A stretch of DNA of 63,517 bases from Streptomyces sp. V3I7 (GTDB lineage Bacteria > Actinomycetota > Actinomycetes > Streptomycetales > Streptomycetaceae): positions 1-63,517 of the forward strand of contig NZ_JAUSZK010000002.1 of the NCBI RefSeq assembly GCF_030817495.1. Direction: 5' to 3'. Of the stretch, positions 25,387 through 34,471 are shown one piece after another. Below the pieces are notes generated by a model that made no database searches, was not told where the DNA came from, and saw only the letters and a list, made by a program, of their open reading frames with translations. The translations under genes were made by a program, and so were the position numbers. Positions within the stretch are counted from its first letter, which is position 1. Every line of letters starts with the position of its first letter.

Positions 25387-26010
25387 TCACGTAGCCGTGC
25401 CAAAAAGTGGAGGATCCGGAGGGGCGGCAGGCACGTTGTGGCACACACACCGGCAGCTAGAGTCATTTGCGTGACTTTCCAGCTTCACCCTCGTGGCTTC
25501 ATCGGCTGTTTCATAGAGGGCGTGACGCAGATTTTCGAACGCCTTGGTGTATGCGCCGTCGAAGACAGGGGCATCCGGTTTCGATTCCCTCAGCTTCCCC
25601 CTGATTGCATGGAATGTGCAGATGTACTCACAGACGTGGCCAGTGATCATTCGATCCAGGTGCTTTACCGCGTCGTCTGGCTTGTTGTCACTATCCTTCA
25701 ACAGGAGTTCGCGGCCGATTTCCACATGCTCGAAAGCCCAGAGCATGGAGAGGTAGGCCGACATCACCTCGCTCCGCTCTACCCCTTCATTTGAGATGCC
25801 CCTGTTCTGCCAGTGGAGAGACCTAAGCTGACTCCGCGCTTCTCTGGCGGATTCACTAATCAGGACCGCGTGCAAGTCGCGAACAACGGCGAAACGGGTG
25901 ATCTGATGCTGCTTGCGGTTCGCTCGCCTAGAAAGTCGATACGCGGCGGCGGCGATAAAGCACGAAGCTACCGCGGCGCTACGCCATAACAGCTCAAATT
26001 TCCCATCCAA
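25387..26010 (-). CDS. Hypothetical membrane-anchored protein
   Basis: A protein of 207 aa. A short hydrophobic segment lies at about residues 8-24, followed by a soluble helical domain (RDLHAVLISESAREARSQLR, MITGHVCEYICTFHAIRGKL) and a C-terminal CRCVCHN cluster. GC content is clearly lower than in its neighbours, a sign of separate transfer. GAGAGGAG lies 10 bases before the ATG. The family was not recognised. Confidence 0.6.
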   Translation of the reverse strand: MDGKFELLWRSAAVASCFIAAAAYRLSRRANRKQHQITRFAVVRDLHAVLISESAREARSQLRSLHWQNRGISNEGVERSEVMSAYLSMLWAFEHVEIGRELLLKDSDNKPDDAVKHLDRMITGHVCEYICTFHAIRGKLRESKPDAPVFDGAYTKAFENLRHALYETADEATRVKLESHANDSSCRCVCHNVPAAPPDPPLFGTAT

Positions 26011-26257
26011 CTCGGCTCCTCTCCGTTGTGCCCCGCGTCACTGAAAACGCGAGCCAAGCCCTCATTGGTTCCACCGTCGGTGCGGCACCCATGTGCTGTG
26101 AGCAGCGGATGGATCGGTCATCCGTTCACTGTGACCGCTCGCGGCCGCTCAGCGTGAGGCGGTGATCGGCCATGTATGACCGCCCCGCAGAGCAGCAGGG
26201 CGGGCCCGTGCAGCGGCTTAGCGCCCGGGTACGACGAGATCCTGTGGCTGCCGACCC

Positions 26258-27058
26258 TCACCGGCTCGTTTTGTGCGGGGCACCATTGACGAGGGCCGAC
26301 CAGGTTTCCGGGCCCACGACGCCATCGGTAATGAGGTGGCGGTCAGCCTGGAAGGTCCTCACGGCCTGGGTGGTCTTGTGGCCGAAGACTCCGTCGACGT
26401 CCAGGCGGTAGCCGCGGGCGTTCAGCAGGCGCTGGGCAGCCAGGACGGCAGGAGCGCGGTCACCGGCACGGATGTTGATGATGAGAGCGTGCCACGTGTC
26501 CGGGCCGACGATGTCGTCGTCGGTGAGGGACCGATCGCGCTGATAGGAGGTCACGGTGGCGGTCGTCGCCGGGCCGAAGGCGCCGTCGGCGTCGGTGCGG
26601 TACCCGTGGGCGGTGAGCAGGAGCTGGATCGCGGCGACGGTCTCGCCTTCGGTGCCGGACCGGACCAGGGGCCACGTTCGGGGCCCGGTTCCGGGCTGAT
26701 GCCTCTCAGGCCGGGACGGGGCGGGAGGTTCGGTCGGTGGTGGCGCTGCTTCGGCTCGGTCGGTGCCCGTGTCGTCCTGCGTGGTCTCGGCTGTGCTGCC
26801 GGTGCTGGTGTCGTCGTATGTGGGCGGGAGGCACTCGGTCGGCGCGCAGTCGTCGGCGGTGGGCGCGGCGGCCGCCGGCGGTGCGGTGTCCGCTCGTCCT
26901 TCGGCGTTCTGGTAGGCGGAGGCGGTCAGGGTGATCGCGGCGACCGCACTGACGCCGAGGAGCAGGGGACGGCGGCGGAGCCAGCCGAGCAGGTGCCGGA
27001 CGGCTCCGGCAGGTCGGCGCCGCGGCGCGGCGCGGTGGGGGTTCCGTGTGGGGTCCAT
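26258..27058 (-). CDS. Membrane-anchored peptidoglycan-binding protein
   Basis: A protein of 266 aa. An N-terminal basic stretch and membrane segment (about residues 30-48) are followed by an Ala/Pro/Thr linker and two PG_binding_1 repeats (around LLLTAHGYRTDADGAFGPAT and LLNARGYRLDVDGVFGHKT, each ending DxVVGPxTW). It would be fixed at the outer face and hold the cell wall. It follows the lysozyme-like gene on the same strand but behind a strong terminator. Confidence 0.82.
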   Translation of the reverse strand: MDPTRNPHRAAPRRRPAGAVRHLLGWLRRRPLLLGVSAVAAITLTASAYQNAEGRADTAPPAAAAPTADDCAPTECLPPTYDDTSTGSTAETTQDDTGTDRAEAAPPPTEPPAPSRPERHQPGTGPRTWPLVRSGTEGETVAAIQLLLTAHGYRTDADGAFGPATTATVTSYQRDRSLTDDDIVGPDTWHALIINIRAGDRAPAVLAAQRLLNARGYRLDVDGVFGHKTTQAVRTFQADRHLITDGVVGPETWSALVNGAPHKTSR

Positions 27059-27106
27059 GGCTTCTCCGGAGAAGAGGGTGGGGGTGAGGCGAGGGGTTGG
27101 GTGTTG

Positions 27107-27145
27107 CTGAGCTGGGGCGGACCAATGGGGTCCGCCCCAGCTCAG
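27107..27145. terminator. Strong 17-bp hairpin terminator
   Basis: CTGAGCTGGGGCGGACC (27107-27123) pairs exactly with 27129-27145 across a 5-base loop. It lies 10 bases after the stop of the lysozyme-like gene. Confidence 0.8.
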
Positions 27146-27155
27146 CGGTAGGGGG

Positions 27156-28862
27156 TTACTTCCAGGCGCAGTGGACGTGCGTCTTGTGGCCGGGGGACGG
27201 CGGGCCGATGACCTCGGTGGCGCCGAGCTGGGAGCAGGCCTTCATCAGTGCCCGGTGCGGGGCGCCGCTGCCGACGTGCTTGCCGTTGATCTCGTTCGCG
27301 TCGAAGGTGAGGCCGCGGTAGTGCCGGGAGTTCTTGCTGTGCACGCCGCCGACGAACTCGGAGATGTTCAGCCGGTAGCCGTACTTGTCGTGCAGGGTGA
27401 GCAGCGCTCGGAGCATCCGGGCGTCCAGCTGGACGCGCTTGGCTCCGACGTGGCTCTGCGGGCTGGTGAGCGCGCCGCGGCCGGCGGCCATGTCCACGAT
27501 GTTGGCGTACGCGGTGGAACCGCTGTGCCGGGTCTCCGAGTGCGCGCGGGCGAAGGTGAGTCCGGGGGTCTTGAGGACCTGCTTCGCCAACTCGACGGCG
27601 TTACCCGCCGGGACGGTCGTTCCGTTGCCTCCCTGGTCGGCGAGCAGCGCACTCCAGGTGCGCGGGCCGGCGACGCCGTCGGGCTGGAGACGCTTGCTGC
27701 TCTGGAAGGCGCGGACGGCGGCCGTGGTGGCCGGCCCGAACACGCCGTCGGCGTCGATCCGCGCGCCGGAGGCCTTCAGTTGGTGCTGCAGGGCCTTGAC
27801 CGCCGGGCCGCGGCTGCCCTCCTTGACCGTGACCAGCAGGGCGCCCCAGGTGTGCGGGCCGATGACGCCGTCGGCCTTGAGGCCCTTGCTGCTCTGGAAG
27901 GTCCGGACGGCGGCCGTGGTGGCCGGGCCGAACATCCCGTCCGCGTCGATCCGCGCGCCGGAGGCCTTCAGGAGCTCCTGGGCGGTGACGACGTCGGTGC
28001 CGCGGCTCTGCGTCTTGAGCAGCGGCGCCCCGGTGACCGCCGGCGTGCCGGGCTGCTGGGGCGGAGGCGTGGTGCTCCCGCCACCGCTGCCCAGGTGCGC
28101 GAGTTGGCGCAGCTCGGCGAGCGAGCCCCTGAAGACGTTCAGGTCCACCCCCTTCGTCGAAGGGATGCCGGGCACGGTGCCGTGCTCGGTGTACTGCCAG
28201 ATCTTCCAGCTCTGCCCGGCACGCGGCACGGCGGCTGGCTCCGTCGAGCCGCTCTCGTAGCGCGGCTGCCACAGGACGTGCCCGGCGAACAGCGACCCGT
28301 CGCCGTGCATGCAGCGGTCGACGAACGGCTTGTTGGTGTAGATGAGCGGCTTGACGCCCATCTGCGTGTTGATCACGTCCAGGAACGCCCTGACGCCGGC
28401 GGCGCTGAAGTTGGCCGGGCAGTTCGCGCTCGCCGTCAGCTCCAGGTCGAGCGCGGGCGGCAGTTCACCGGCGCGCTTGCCCGTGTAGCCGGCGGCCTTC
28501 ACCGTGCGGACGAAGTTTCGGGCCTGGTCGGCTCCCGGGGTGCGGCCGTAGAAGTGGTAGGCCCCGTGCGGCATGCCGACCTGCCGGGCGCCCTGGAGGT
28601 CGTGGCCGAACCAGGGGTCGGGCCAGTCCGCGCCCTCGGTCGCCTTGGCGTACATGAACGCCTGCCCTGTGGAGCGGACCTTGTTCCAGTCGATCGCCCG
28701 ACCCCCGCTGTGGTTGTGATGGCTGGTGTCCACGCCCTTGACGCTGTAACTCGCGGGGGTGGCCGCGTCGGCTGGCAGGACGGTCATGCCCGCGAACAGC
28801 ATCCCCCCGCTCGCCAATACCGCGCCGGCCCAGCCCACGGACTTCTTGGTGGTCTTCTTCAC
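27156..28862 (-). CDS. Secreted multidomain cell-wall hydrolase: GH25 muramidase, two PG-binding domains, M15-like peptidase
   Basis: A protein of 568 aa. The signal peptide ends near residue 34 (LPADAA). The GH25 domain (about 40-230) has GVDTSHH and PALDLEL with the acidic catalytic residues. Two PG_binding_1 repeats follow (about 285-410, each with ASGARIDADG-FGPATTAAVR). The C-terminal domain (about 430-568) has HSKNSRHYRGLTFDAN and HVHCAWK, the zinc-site pattern of M15/D-Ala-D-Ala peptidases. It would cut both glycan and peptide of peptidoglycan. I chose the GTG at 28862 because GAGAGGAA precedes it and the signal peptide then starts with VKKTTKKS. Confidence 0.88.
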   Translation of the reverse strand: MKKTTKKSVGWAGAVLASGGMLFAGMTVLPADAATPASYSVKGVDTSHHNHSGGRAIDWNKVRSTGQAFMYAKATEGADWPDPWFGHDLQGARQVGMPHGAYHFYGRTPGADQARNFVRTVKAAGYTGKRAGELPPALDLELTASANCPANFSAAGVRAFLDVINTQMGVKPLIYTNKPFVDRCMHGDGSLFAGHVLWQPRYESGSTEPAAVPRAGQSWKIWQYTEHGTVPGIPSTKGVDLNVFRGSLAELRQLAHLGSGGGSTTPPPQQPGTPAVTGAPLLKTQSRGTDVVTAQELLKASGARIDADGMFGPATTAAVRTFQSSKGLKADGVIGPHTWGALLVTVKEGSRGPAVKALQHQLKASGARIDADGVFGPATTAAVRAFQSSKRLQPDGVAGPRTWSALLADQGGNGTTVPAGNAVELAKQVLKTPGLTFARAHSETRHSGSTAYANIVDMAAGRGALTSPQSHVGAKRVQLDARMLRALLTLHDKYGYRLNISEFVGGVHSKNSRHYRGLTFDANEINGKHVGSGAPHRALMKACSQLGATEVIGPPSPGHKTHVHCAWK

Positions 28863-29058
28863 CGTTCGGTTCCTCTCGATCACGTCCGCGCCCCGGCCCG
28901 TAAAAGCCGAGGCGAGGCGGCGGACTTGTGGATGAGCTCGTCGCTCGAGAGGAGAAGATGACCGTCCCGCCGTACCAGCGCTAGAGTCTGGGTGACACTG
29001 GGTCAGATCAGGACGTACTGGTCGCTGACCAGCACGTTTCAATGCCACCGGGGGCGTT

Positions 29059-29973
29059 GTGGGACAGTTCGGGACGGGCGGAGAACGCGATGAGACGGCA
29101 CGGGACGGCTCGGTGGAGCCGGCCGAGCCTGCACCGGAGCTCGTGGACCTGCTGAGCCTGATCCGCCGCTACATGGCGGAGCTCGGCTGGTCCTATAACG
29201 TGATGGGCCGCAGGACCACCGCCTCGGCCAGCACCTGGAACCGCTGGGCCACTCAAGGCAGACTGCCCCGCCGGGACGCGCTCACCAGCTTCGCCGACGC
29301 GGCACCCCGTACGGTTGACCGCGCGGAACTCCTGAGCCTGTGGGACGCCGCATGGGCAGCCCAACAGCAGGTCCCCGAGCTCGCCGAGGAACAGCCGCAC
29401 CCGACGCCCGCCGGCGCACAGGGCGCGCCCGCGCAGGGCAGCCGTCGCAGCACGGCCCGGAAAACCGTCCCGCTCGTCTCAGGGCTCGTCGGCGCCGCCG
29501 TCGCCGGCGGCGTCTTCCTCTTCTGGGCCATCAACGCCAACGCCAACGACCCCTCCGGCGCACAGGCCGCGCCGCCCGCCGCTTCCGCCTCGCCCGCCGT
29601 AGAGCCCACCCCCACGGTCAGCTGCCACGGCACCGCCTGCGCCACCCTGGATCCGGCCCACTCGATCTGCGCCAAGGACGCCGTGACCGCGTACATCGGC
29701 AAGAAGTACGGCGCGGTCATCGAGCTCCGCTACAGCAGCCGGTGCGCCGCCGCCTGGGCCAAGATGAGCCACACCTCGGCCGGAGACCGCGTGACCATCA
29801 CCCCCCGCCATGGCGACGCCGAGGAATACCGCCAGCAGTACGGACACGACGCGCACACCAGCATGGTGGCGGCCGGCACCCCCGGGGACGCCCGCGCCTG
29901 CGCGATCATCCAGGACCGCGGCACCATCTGCGCCACCAAACCGGCCACACCGCACACCGCCACGCCGAGCTAA
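29059..29973 (+). CDS. HTH-transmembrane protein with DUF2690 domain
   Basis: A protein of 304 aa with a GTG start. The N-terminal HTH-like part (about 25-95, LIRRYMAELGWSYNVMGRRT) is followed by a linker, one membrane segment (about 140-158) and an exported DUF2690 domain with four paired Cys (VSCHGTACATLDP, ELRYSSRCAAAWAK). These are common in Streptomyces and are presumed membrane-tethered regulators. It is transcribed divergently from the cell-wall hydrolase, and the 196-base gap probably holds both promoters. Confidence 0.78.
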   Translation: MGQFGTGGERDETARDGSVEPAEPAPELVDLLSLIRRYMAELGWSYNVMGRRTTASASTWNRWATQGRLPRRDALTSFADAAPRTVDRAELLSLWDAAWAAQQQVPELAEEQPHPTPAGAQGAPAQGSRRSTARKTVPLVSGLVGAAVAGGVFLFWAINANANDPSGAQAAPPAASASPAVEPTPTVSCHGTACATLDPAHSICAKDAVTAYIGKKYGAVIELRYSSRCAAAWAKMSHTSAGDRVTITPRHGDAEEYRQQYGHDAHTSMVAAGTPGDARACAIIQDRGTICATKPATPHTATPS

Positions 29974-30070
29974 GGACACCGCGGTCGTCGAGCCACTGCA
30001 GATGGTCTGGCCGGGCATGGTGCGGTTCAGCAGTCCAACGGCCGGGCGCGCTGGAGGGCTTGGGTCCTGT

Positions 30071-30742
30071 TCAGAGCAGGCGTAGGACGCCGACGACCTT
30101 TCCGAGGATCTGCGCCTGGTCGCCGGGGATCGGCTGGTAGGCGGGATTGCGCGGGGCGAGCCATACCTGCCCGTCCTGTCGGCGGAGCACCTTGACGGTG
30201 GCCTCGTCCTCCAGGAGCGCGGCGACGATGTCGCCGTGGTCCGCACTGTCCTGCCGTCGTACCGTCACGATGTCGCCGTCGCAGATCGCCGCGTCGATCA
30301 TGGAGTCACCGGAGACCGTCAGGGCGAACAGGTCGCCCTCGCCGACGACTTGGCGGGGCAGCGAGTAGACGTCCTCGACCACCTCGTGGGCGAGCAGGGG
30401 TGCGCCCGCCGCGATCCGCCCGACGAGCGGTACCTCAGCCGGTGGCTCGCCCGCGCTGCCCAGGTCGGGCGCCCAGGAGGGCCGCACTCGATAGGCACGG
30501 GGCCGGTGCGGGTCGCGGTACAGGACACCCTTGCGTTCGAGGGCCGTCAGTTGATGGGCCACGGAGGACGTGCTGGACAGCTTCACGGCCTGGCCGATCT
30601 CCCGCATGGTCGGCGGGTAGCCCTGCCGGTCGACGGCCTGCGTGATGTAGCGGACGATGGCAGCCTGGCGGATCGTCAGCTCCCCTTCAACGGTCCGGCG
30701 GCCCGGGGGACGTCCCCGCCGCGCTGTGGCGCTGTTCTCCAC
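30071..30742 (-). CDS. lexA: LexA-type SOS repressor paralogue
   Basis: A protein of 223 aa. The N-terminal winged HTH ([37 protein letters not shown]) precedes a self-cleavage site Ala-Gly (RIAAGAP), catalytic Ser in SGDSMIDA and Lys in ATVKVL. All catalytic residues of LexA are present, so it should be RecA-inducible. I chose the GTG at 30742, with GGAAGGG upstream. As an accessory copy it could control element genes or modify the host SOS response. Confidence 0.9.
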   Translation of the reverse strand: MENSATARRGRPPGRRTVEGELTIRQAAIVRYITQAVDRQGYPPTMREIGQAVKLSSTSSVAHQLTALERKGVLYRDPHRPRAYRVRPSWAPDLGSAGEPPAEVPLVGRIAAGAPLLAHEVVEDVYSLPRQVVGEGDLFALTVSGDSMIDAAICDGDIVTVRRQDSADHGDIVAALLEDEATVKVLRRQDGQVWLAPRNPAYQPIPGDQAQILGKVVGVLRLL

Positions 30743-30805
30743 CCCGGGCCCTTCCGTGCAAGATCTCTCCCAGGTCGCGACCTTAACCCGCCATCTCCTG
30801 CTATG

Positions 30806-30817
30806 GAACACCGTTTC
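30806..30817. promoter_or_regulatory. Imperfect SOS-box-like site
   Basis: GAACACCGTTTC differs by one base from the actinobacterial SOS core GAAC-N4-GTTC. It lies 64 bases upstream of the lexA start, where an autoregulatory site is expected, but also within the end of the preceding gene's surroundings. Confidence 0.35.
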
Positions 30818-30819
30818 GG

Positions 30820-31665
30820 CTAGCTCGGGCATTCCCGTGCAGGGCGGCCGATGGTCCACAGGTCGCCGGGCGCGCGGACGAAAGCGCGGTGGGCGCTCAT
30901 GTCCCGCTTCAGCTGCGCGGCGGAGACCGTGTGGCCGCGCCGGTCGAGCGCGTCACGCAGGTTCCCGGGCGTCAGGGGCCGGCCGCAACGCGCGAGGTAC
31001 CGCGCGGCCAGCTGCTCGGTGGTGGGATAGGCAGGCGGATCCACCACCAGGAGCGAGTCGCGGAGCAGCTGGCGCTCGGTCCTCCCGGCACTGACCAGTT
31101 CCATCAGCGGCGTTGCCGCCTCCCCCGCTCGGGCAAGACGCCGCCGCCAGTCGCCGCGGGCCAGGTAGCCGCGGCGGTAGCACCACCACAGCAGGCCGCC
31201 GCCGGCGAGCGCCGCGGGCAGCGGGTTGCGTGCGGCCAGGGCCACCACGCGGTGCGCGCCCGCACCGAACAGGCGCAGGGCGAGCTCGATGAGGACCAGC
31301 GCGTTCGCGGCGGTGGCTTCGAGCCCGGCCACGCGCAGCACGCGCTGGGCGATGGGGATCCACTCAATGACGGCGAATCCGAAACGGGAGAAGACGCTGT
31401 CGTTGGTGACGATGACGCACGGCCCGAGGAACTGCGCGAGCGCCATCGTGGGCGCGTCGTCGGGGTCGCCGCGGTATTTCCGTGGGACGTCCCGGTCGAC
31501 CCGCAGGAGGTGCCGGGTCTCCGGGGAGAGGTGGTCGCGGATCTCCAGGTCGACTACCCGAAGGTCGGGCAGGACCTGCTGGTCGAGCACGCGGCGCGCC
31601 TGACGTTCCGTCACCCCATGGTGATCGGCCACTTTGGCGAGGTGCTTGTCGACCTCACCGGGCAC
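30820..31665 (-). CDS. PIN-domain-like protein with C-terminal helical region
   Basis: Up to 281 aa. The stretch [20 protein letters not shown] followed by [14 protein letters not shown] has the spaced Asp residues and T-N-D strand of PIN nucleases. The first PIN strand with its Asp should lie upstream of residue 1, and that frame is closed by a TGA near 31765, so the 5' end is either truncated or frameshifted. The C-terminal half has hydrophobic helices ([30 protein letters not shown]) and a final winged-helix-like part ([20 protein letters not shown]). The lexA paralogue lies directly downstream. Confidence 0.5.
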   Translation of the reverse strand: MPGEVDKHLAKVADHHGVTERQARRVLDQQVLPDLRVVDLEIRDHLSPETRHLLRVDRDVPRKYRGDPDDAPTMALAQFLGPCVIVTNDSVFSRFGFAVIEWIPIAQRVLRVAGLEATAANALVLIELALRLFGAGAHRVVALAARNPLPAALAGGGLLWWCYRRGYLARGDWRRRLARAGEAATPLMELVSAGRTERQLLRDSLLVVDPPAYPTTEQLAARYLARCGRPLTPGNLRDALDRRGHTVSAAQLKRDMSAHRAFVRAPGDLWTIGRPARECPS

Positions 31666-31906
31666 GTGTGCGGCGACGTACGGGGTGACGGAGAAGGCGA
31701 TGGGGCTGTTCGCACCGTTCGCCGGGGACCAGAACCCCCGGCCAGTGCGGGTGCCGGTCGGTCACCGGCGCCCCGCAGCCGGCGACCGTTCGGCACGGTC
31801 CTTCCGGGCTCGGTGTCGGGCGGCCGCGTGCGTGGCGTCGGCCGCCTCACCACCGGTTTGAACGCATGATCGGTTCGCGCTGGTTATACGGCCCAGGACG
31901 CCCGCG

Positions 31907-33244
31907 TTAAGACTTCCACAGCCGTACGCTGTTGCTGTGCGCGACTGTGACGGCGAGCAACCGTCCGTTCGGCGAGAGAGCGAGACCTGTGACGTCGTCA
32001 TCAACAAGGAGATCACCTGTGTACACCTCATGCTCGCCGAACGCGTCTACACGCCCGATTGTCGTGTCACAGAGTCGCACTCCCCTATTTGATCCAATCG
32101 CGAGCCAGCCATCGGGAGAGAAGGCCAACGCTCTGATCTGCTCGCGGTCGCCGCCCAGGTACAGGTTCAGAATCATGCCGCCGTCGTTGGGCGTTCTTAC
32201 ATCCGCTACAAGCCACAACCAGGTCGCTCCGCCGTCGCCGGTTGCGAGCACATGCCCATCGGGCGAAAGCGCCATAGCCGTAACGGGCCCCTCGCTGTAC
32301 GAGGCAGCGATCTTGGCGTCAGTCTCTGGATCCCACAAGTAGCAATCGCCTCCGTCAGTCGTGATGAACAGGCGCTGGTCTGGCGTATACGCCAGAGCGG
32401 ACACAGAATCGTCAACCTGACAGGTCCTCACGACGACGCCGTCGTTTACATCCCAGAGCCGAACACCTCCTTCGCCGCCGGTAGCAAGACGTCGTGCGTC
32501 TGGCGAGAACGCCAGGGCGGTGACCTGACGCTGACCAGGCAAGGCAATTTGCAGCTTCCCGGTCTCTGCCTCATGTAGATGTACCTGGCCAGTGCTGCTA
32601 ACGGCGAGCAGCCGCCCATCAGGCGGCGAGAACGCCAGCGCCGTGACAGGCCCGGTGGTCACGGTTCGCGGGTCTCGCGTCTCAGCGAGCACCTCGGTGT
32701 CCCACAGCCGCACACGTCCGTCCGCGCTGCTGGTTGCGAGCCAGCGTCCCTCTGGCGGCGAGAACGCCAAGTGGCGGACGGGGTGACCGCTGAAGAGAGG
32801 ACGGTGCAGCGGGTAGTACTGCTTCTCCGACCGGGAGTGTGGCTGAGTGCTAAGAGGGTCGGACGCGCTCTCTGGTGTGCTGGATCGCCTCCGGGCCGCC
32901 TTCCGAAGAGCGTCGATCTGGCGCCAGCGTTCACGCCACGGCTCCAGTATCGGGTTGTCGCGTTGGGGCGGGCGTCCTTCCTCACCATCTTGATAGGACA
33001 ACACCGTTCGAACCAGCCAGAGAAGCCGATCCATGGTTGGAAACTGCCGCCCGGCGAACACACCACTCATACTGGCTTTTGAACTGGCGCTTCCCTCCCC
33101 CAGTAGCTTCGATCCGCGGGCCCGGATCCGGTCGTAGGATGGCGCGCCCCGTTGCCGCTTCAGGTTGGTGAGTGCCTCTCCCAACCCTTGAAGCGCCGCC
33201 TCATAGGTGTTGTCATCGCGGTTCGCATCGCGATGTTCTGCCAT
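31907..33244 (-). CDS. HTH-WD40 repeat protein
   Basis: A protein of 445 aa. The N-terminal HTH region of the Streptomyces type (about 15-80, ALTNLKRQRGAPSYDRIRARG) leads through a charged helix (WRERWRQIDALRKAARRR) to about seven WD40 blades (repeated ALAFSPDGRLLA and VRLW units). Related proteins normally carry a STAND ATPase between the HTH and the WD40 part; here that domain is missing. It may sense a ligand or protein and regulate transcription. GC content is below that of neighbours. Confidence 0.8.
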   Translation of the reverse strand: MAEHRDANRDDNTYEAALQGLGEALTNLKRQRGAPSYDRIRARGSKLLGEGSASSKASMSGVFAGRQFPTMDRLLWLVRTVLSYQDGEEGRPPQRDNPILEPWRERWRQIDALRKAARRRSSTPESASDPLSTQPHSRSEKQYYPLHRPLFSGHPVRHLAFSPPEGRWLATSSADGRVRLWDTEVLAETRDPRTVTTGPVTALAFSPPDGRLLAVSSTGQVHLHEAETGKLQIALPGQRQVTALAFSPDARRLATGGEGGVRLWDVNDGVVVRTCQVDDSVSALAYTPDQRLFITTDGGDCYLWDPETDAKIAASYSEGPVTAMALSPDGHVLATGDGGATWLWLVADVRTPNDGGMILNLYLGGDREQIRALAFSPDGWLAIGSNRGVRLCDTTIGRVDAFGEHEVYTGDLLVDDDVTGLALSPNGRLLAVTVAHSNSVRLWKS

Positions 33245-33422
33245 GCTGTCATCCCCGTCTCAGCTGTTCGGTGACCAGCAGGTTAGAGGCACTATCGCGA
33301 AGCGCAGCCGAATCCGGCCGAACAACACTGAACAGTGATCGGCGTGTACGGACGTGTTCGGACTTTGACGGTGTTGTTCCATTCATGCAGGTCAGAAGCG
33401 TCGATGCAGTGACGGTGAAGAC

Positions 33423-33638
33423 ATGAACACGAACCCTCCCACTGCAGGCGGTCCCGGCTCGGAACCGCCGTTCTTGACCCTGCACACCAGTGTCGTACTG
33501 CTGGCGGCGGCGATCATTGGCATCGCTGTGGGTGCACTGACTGTGCTCAGCGGCGCCTCTGTAGCAGCATCTGTACTAGCCGGCCTCACGGGGGCGGGCG
33601 CCAGCGTGCCGGTCCTACGCTCCCTTATCGGTCGATAA
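33423..33638 (+). CDS. Small membrane protein
   Basis: A protein of 71 aa with two hydrophobic segments (SVVLLAAAIIGIAVGALTVL and ASVAASVLAGLTGAG) and a short basic end. It is transcribed divergently from the HTH-WD40 gene. The stop shares a base with the next ATG (TAATG), so it is coupled to the DUF6233-like gene. A similar protein is encoded at 37787-37978, also beside an HTH gene. Confidence 0.65.
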   Translation: MNTNPPTAGGPGSEPPFLTLHTSVVLLAAAIIGIAVGALTVLSGASVAASVLAGLTGAGASVPVLRSLIGR

Positions 33639-34112
33639 TGGCTTCTATCTTGCGAAGCGCCCTGCTGCCACAGGAGGGCGCTTCGCAGTTGACGACCGAA
33701 TTGCACACCCTCGGAATACTGTCTCTCCACCAGTTCCAGGGCAGTGTGGAGCCGGCCTGGTACGTCGTGTGGGTACAGGCCCCCGACCACGTGCGGGCGA
33801 TCGACGGCGTCTCGTACGACGACGTCCCCACCACGCGGCTGCCGCCACCGGCGCCGGAGGAACGCATCCTCGGGCCCCGCCGGCCGTCCGGCTGGGTCCT
33901 TGCAGAAGCAGGGCGGCCGACGCGGGCCCGGGCAGAGAGTCGTCCACGCCGTCGACTGCGAGGAAGCACCCGCCGGAGCGCCGGTGCTGGATCTGGAGCA
34001 CGCCCTGGACGCCGCCCAGCATCCGAGCACCCGCCTGTGCTCCCTGTGCGGCGCCGTAGCCGAACTCGACCCGATGCTCCAGGGCTTCGACCGCACCTTC
34101 GGCGAGCGGTAA
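33638..34112 (+). pseudogene. DUF6233-family protein, frameshifted
   Basis: The first frame reads LHTLGILSLHQFQGSVEPAW, then VWVQAPDHVRAIDGVSYDDV and PSGWVL. Near 33900 one base is gained or lost, and the convincing end lies in the next frame: VVHAVDCEEAPAGAPVLDLE, then STRLCSLCGAVAELDPMLQG. This C-terminal signature (VDCEEAP, LCxxCGA) is that of DUF6233 in Streptomyces. The two Cys plus the earlier Cys may bind metal. Function unknown. Confidence 0.7.
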
Positions 34113-34186
34113 CCCGCACGTCAGACGGCATGGGCAGGGACCGCGGGCACGCCCGGAACGGGGGCAACTCGATGTCTCGGTGCCGC

Positions 34187-34471
34187 TCAGACCCGGCCGG
34201 GCTTGGGCGGCGGGGCGCTGCACTCGCGGGCCATGGCCTCATCCGCCGCGCGAGCATCGGCGGCCCGGTCCTCGGCGTCCTGCGCGAGGTAGCGGGAGGA
34301 CTCGTAGCCGGTGGCGTCGACGAGCCGGTGCAGCGCGGCCCGCTTGTCCAGGTAGTGCAGGCGGGCGTCGGCGCCAGCCGTCAGGTAGTGTTCGGCGGAG
34401 TTGAGTAGACCGACTACTTCGGCGATCAGCATGGTGTCCGTGCCTGGAGGCAGGGCCTGGCGGCCGGTCAC
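34187..34471 (-). CDS. Small hypothetical protein
   Basis: A protein of 94 aa, acidic and helical (LLNSAEHYLTAGADARLHYL, AEDRAADARAADEAM). Its ATG overlaps the stop of the gene before it, so it is the second gene of a two-gene unit. The family was not recognised. Confidence 0.55.
   Translation of the reverse strand: MTGRQALPPGTDTMLIAEVVGLLNSAEHYLTAGADARLHYLDKRAALHRLVDATGYESSRYLAQDAEDRAADARAADEAMARECSAPPPKPGRV

Noticed and set aside
26172..26411. 79-codon plus-strand frame
   Set aside because: Mostly antisense to the peptidoglycan-binding protein gene and without features of its own.
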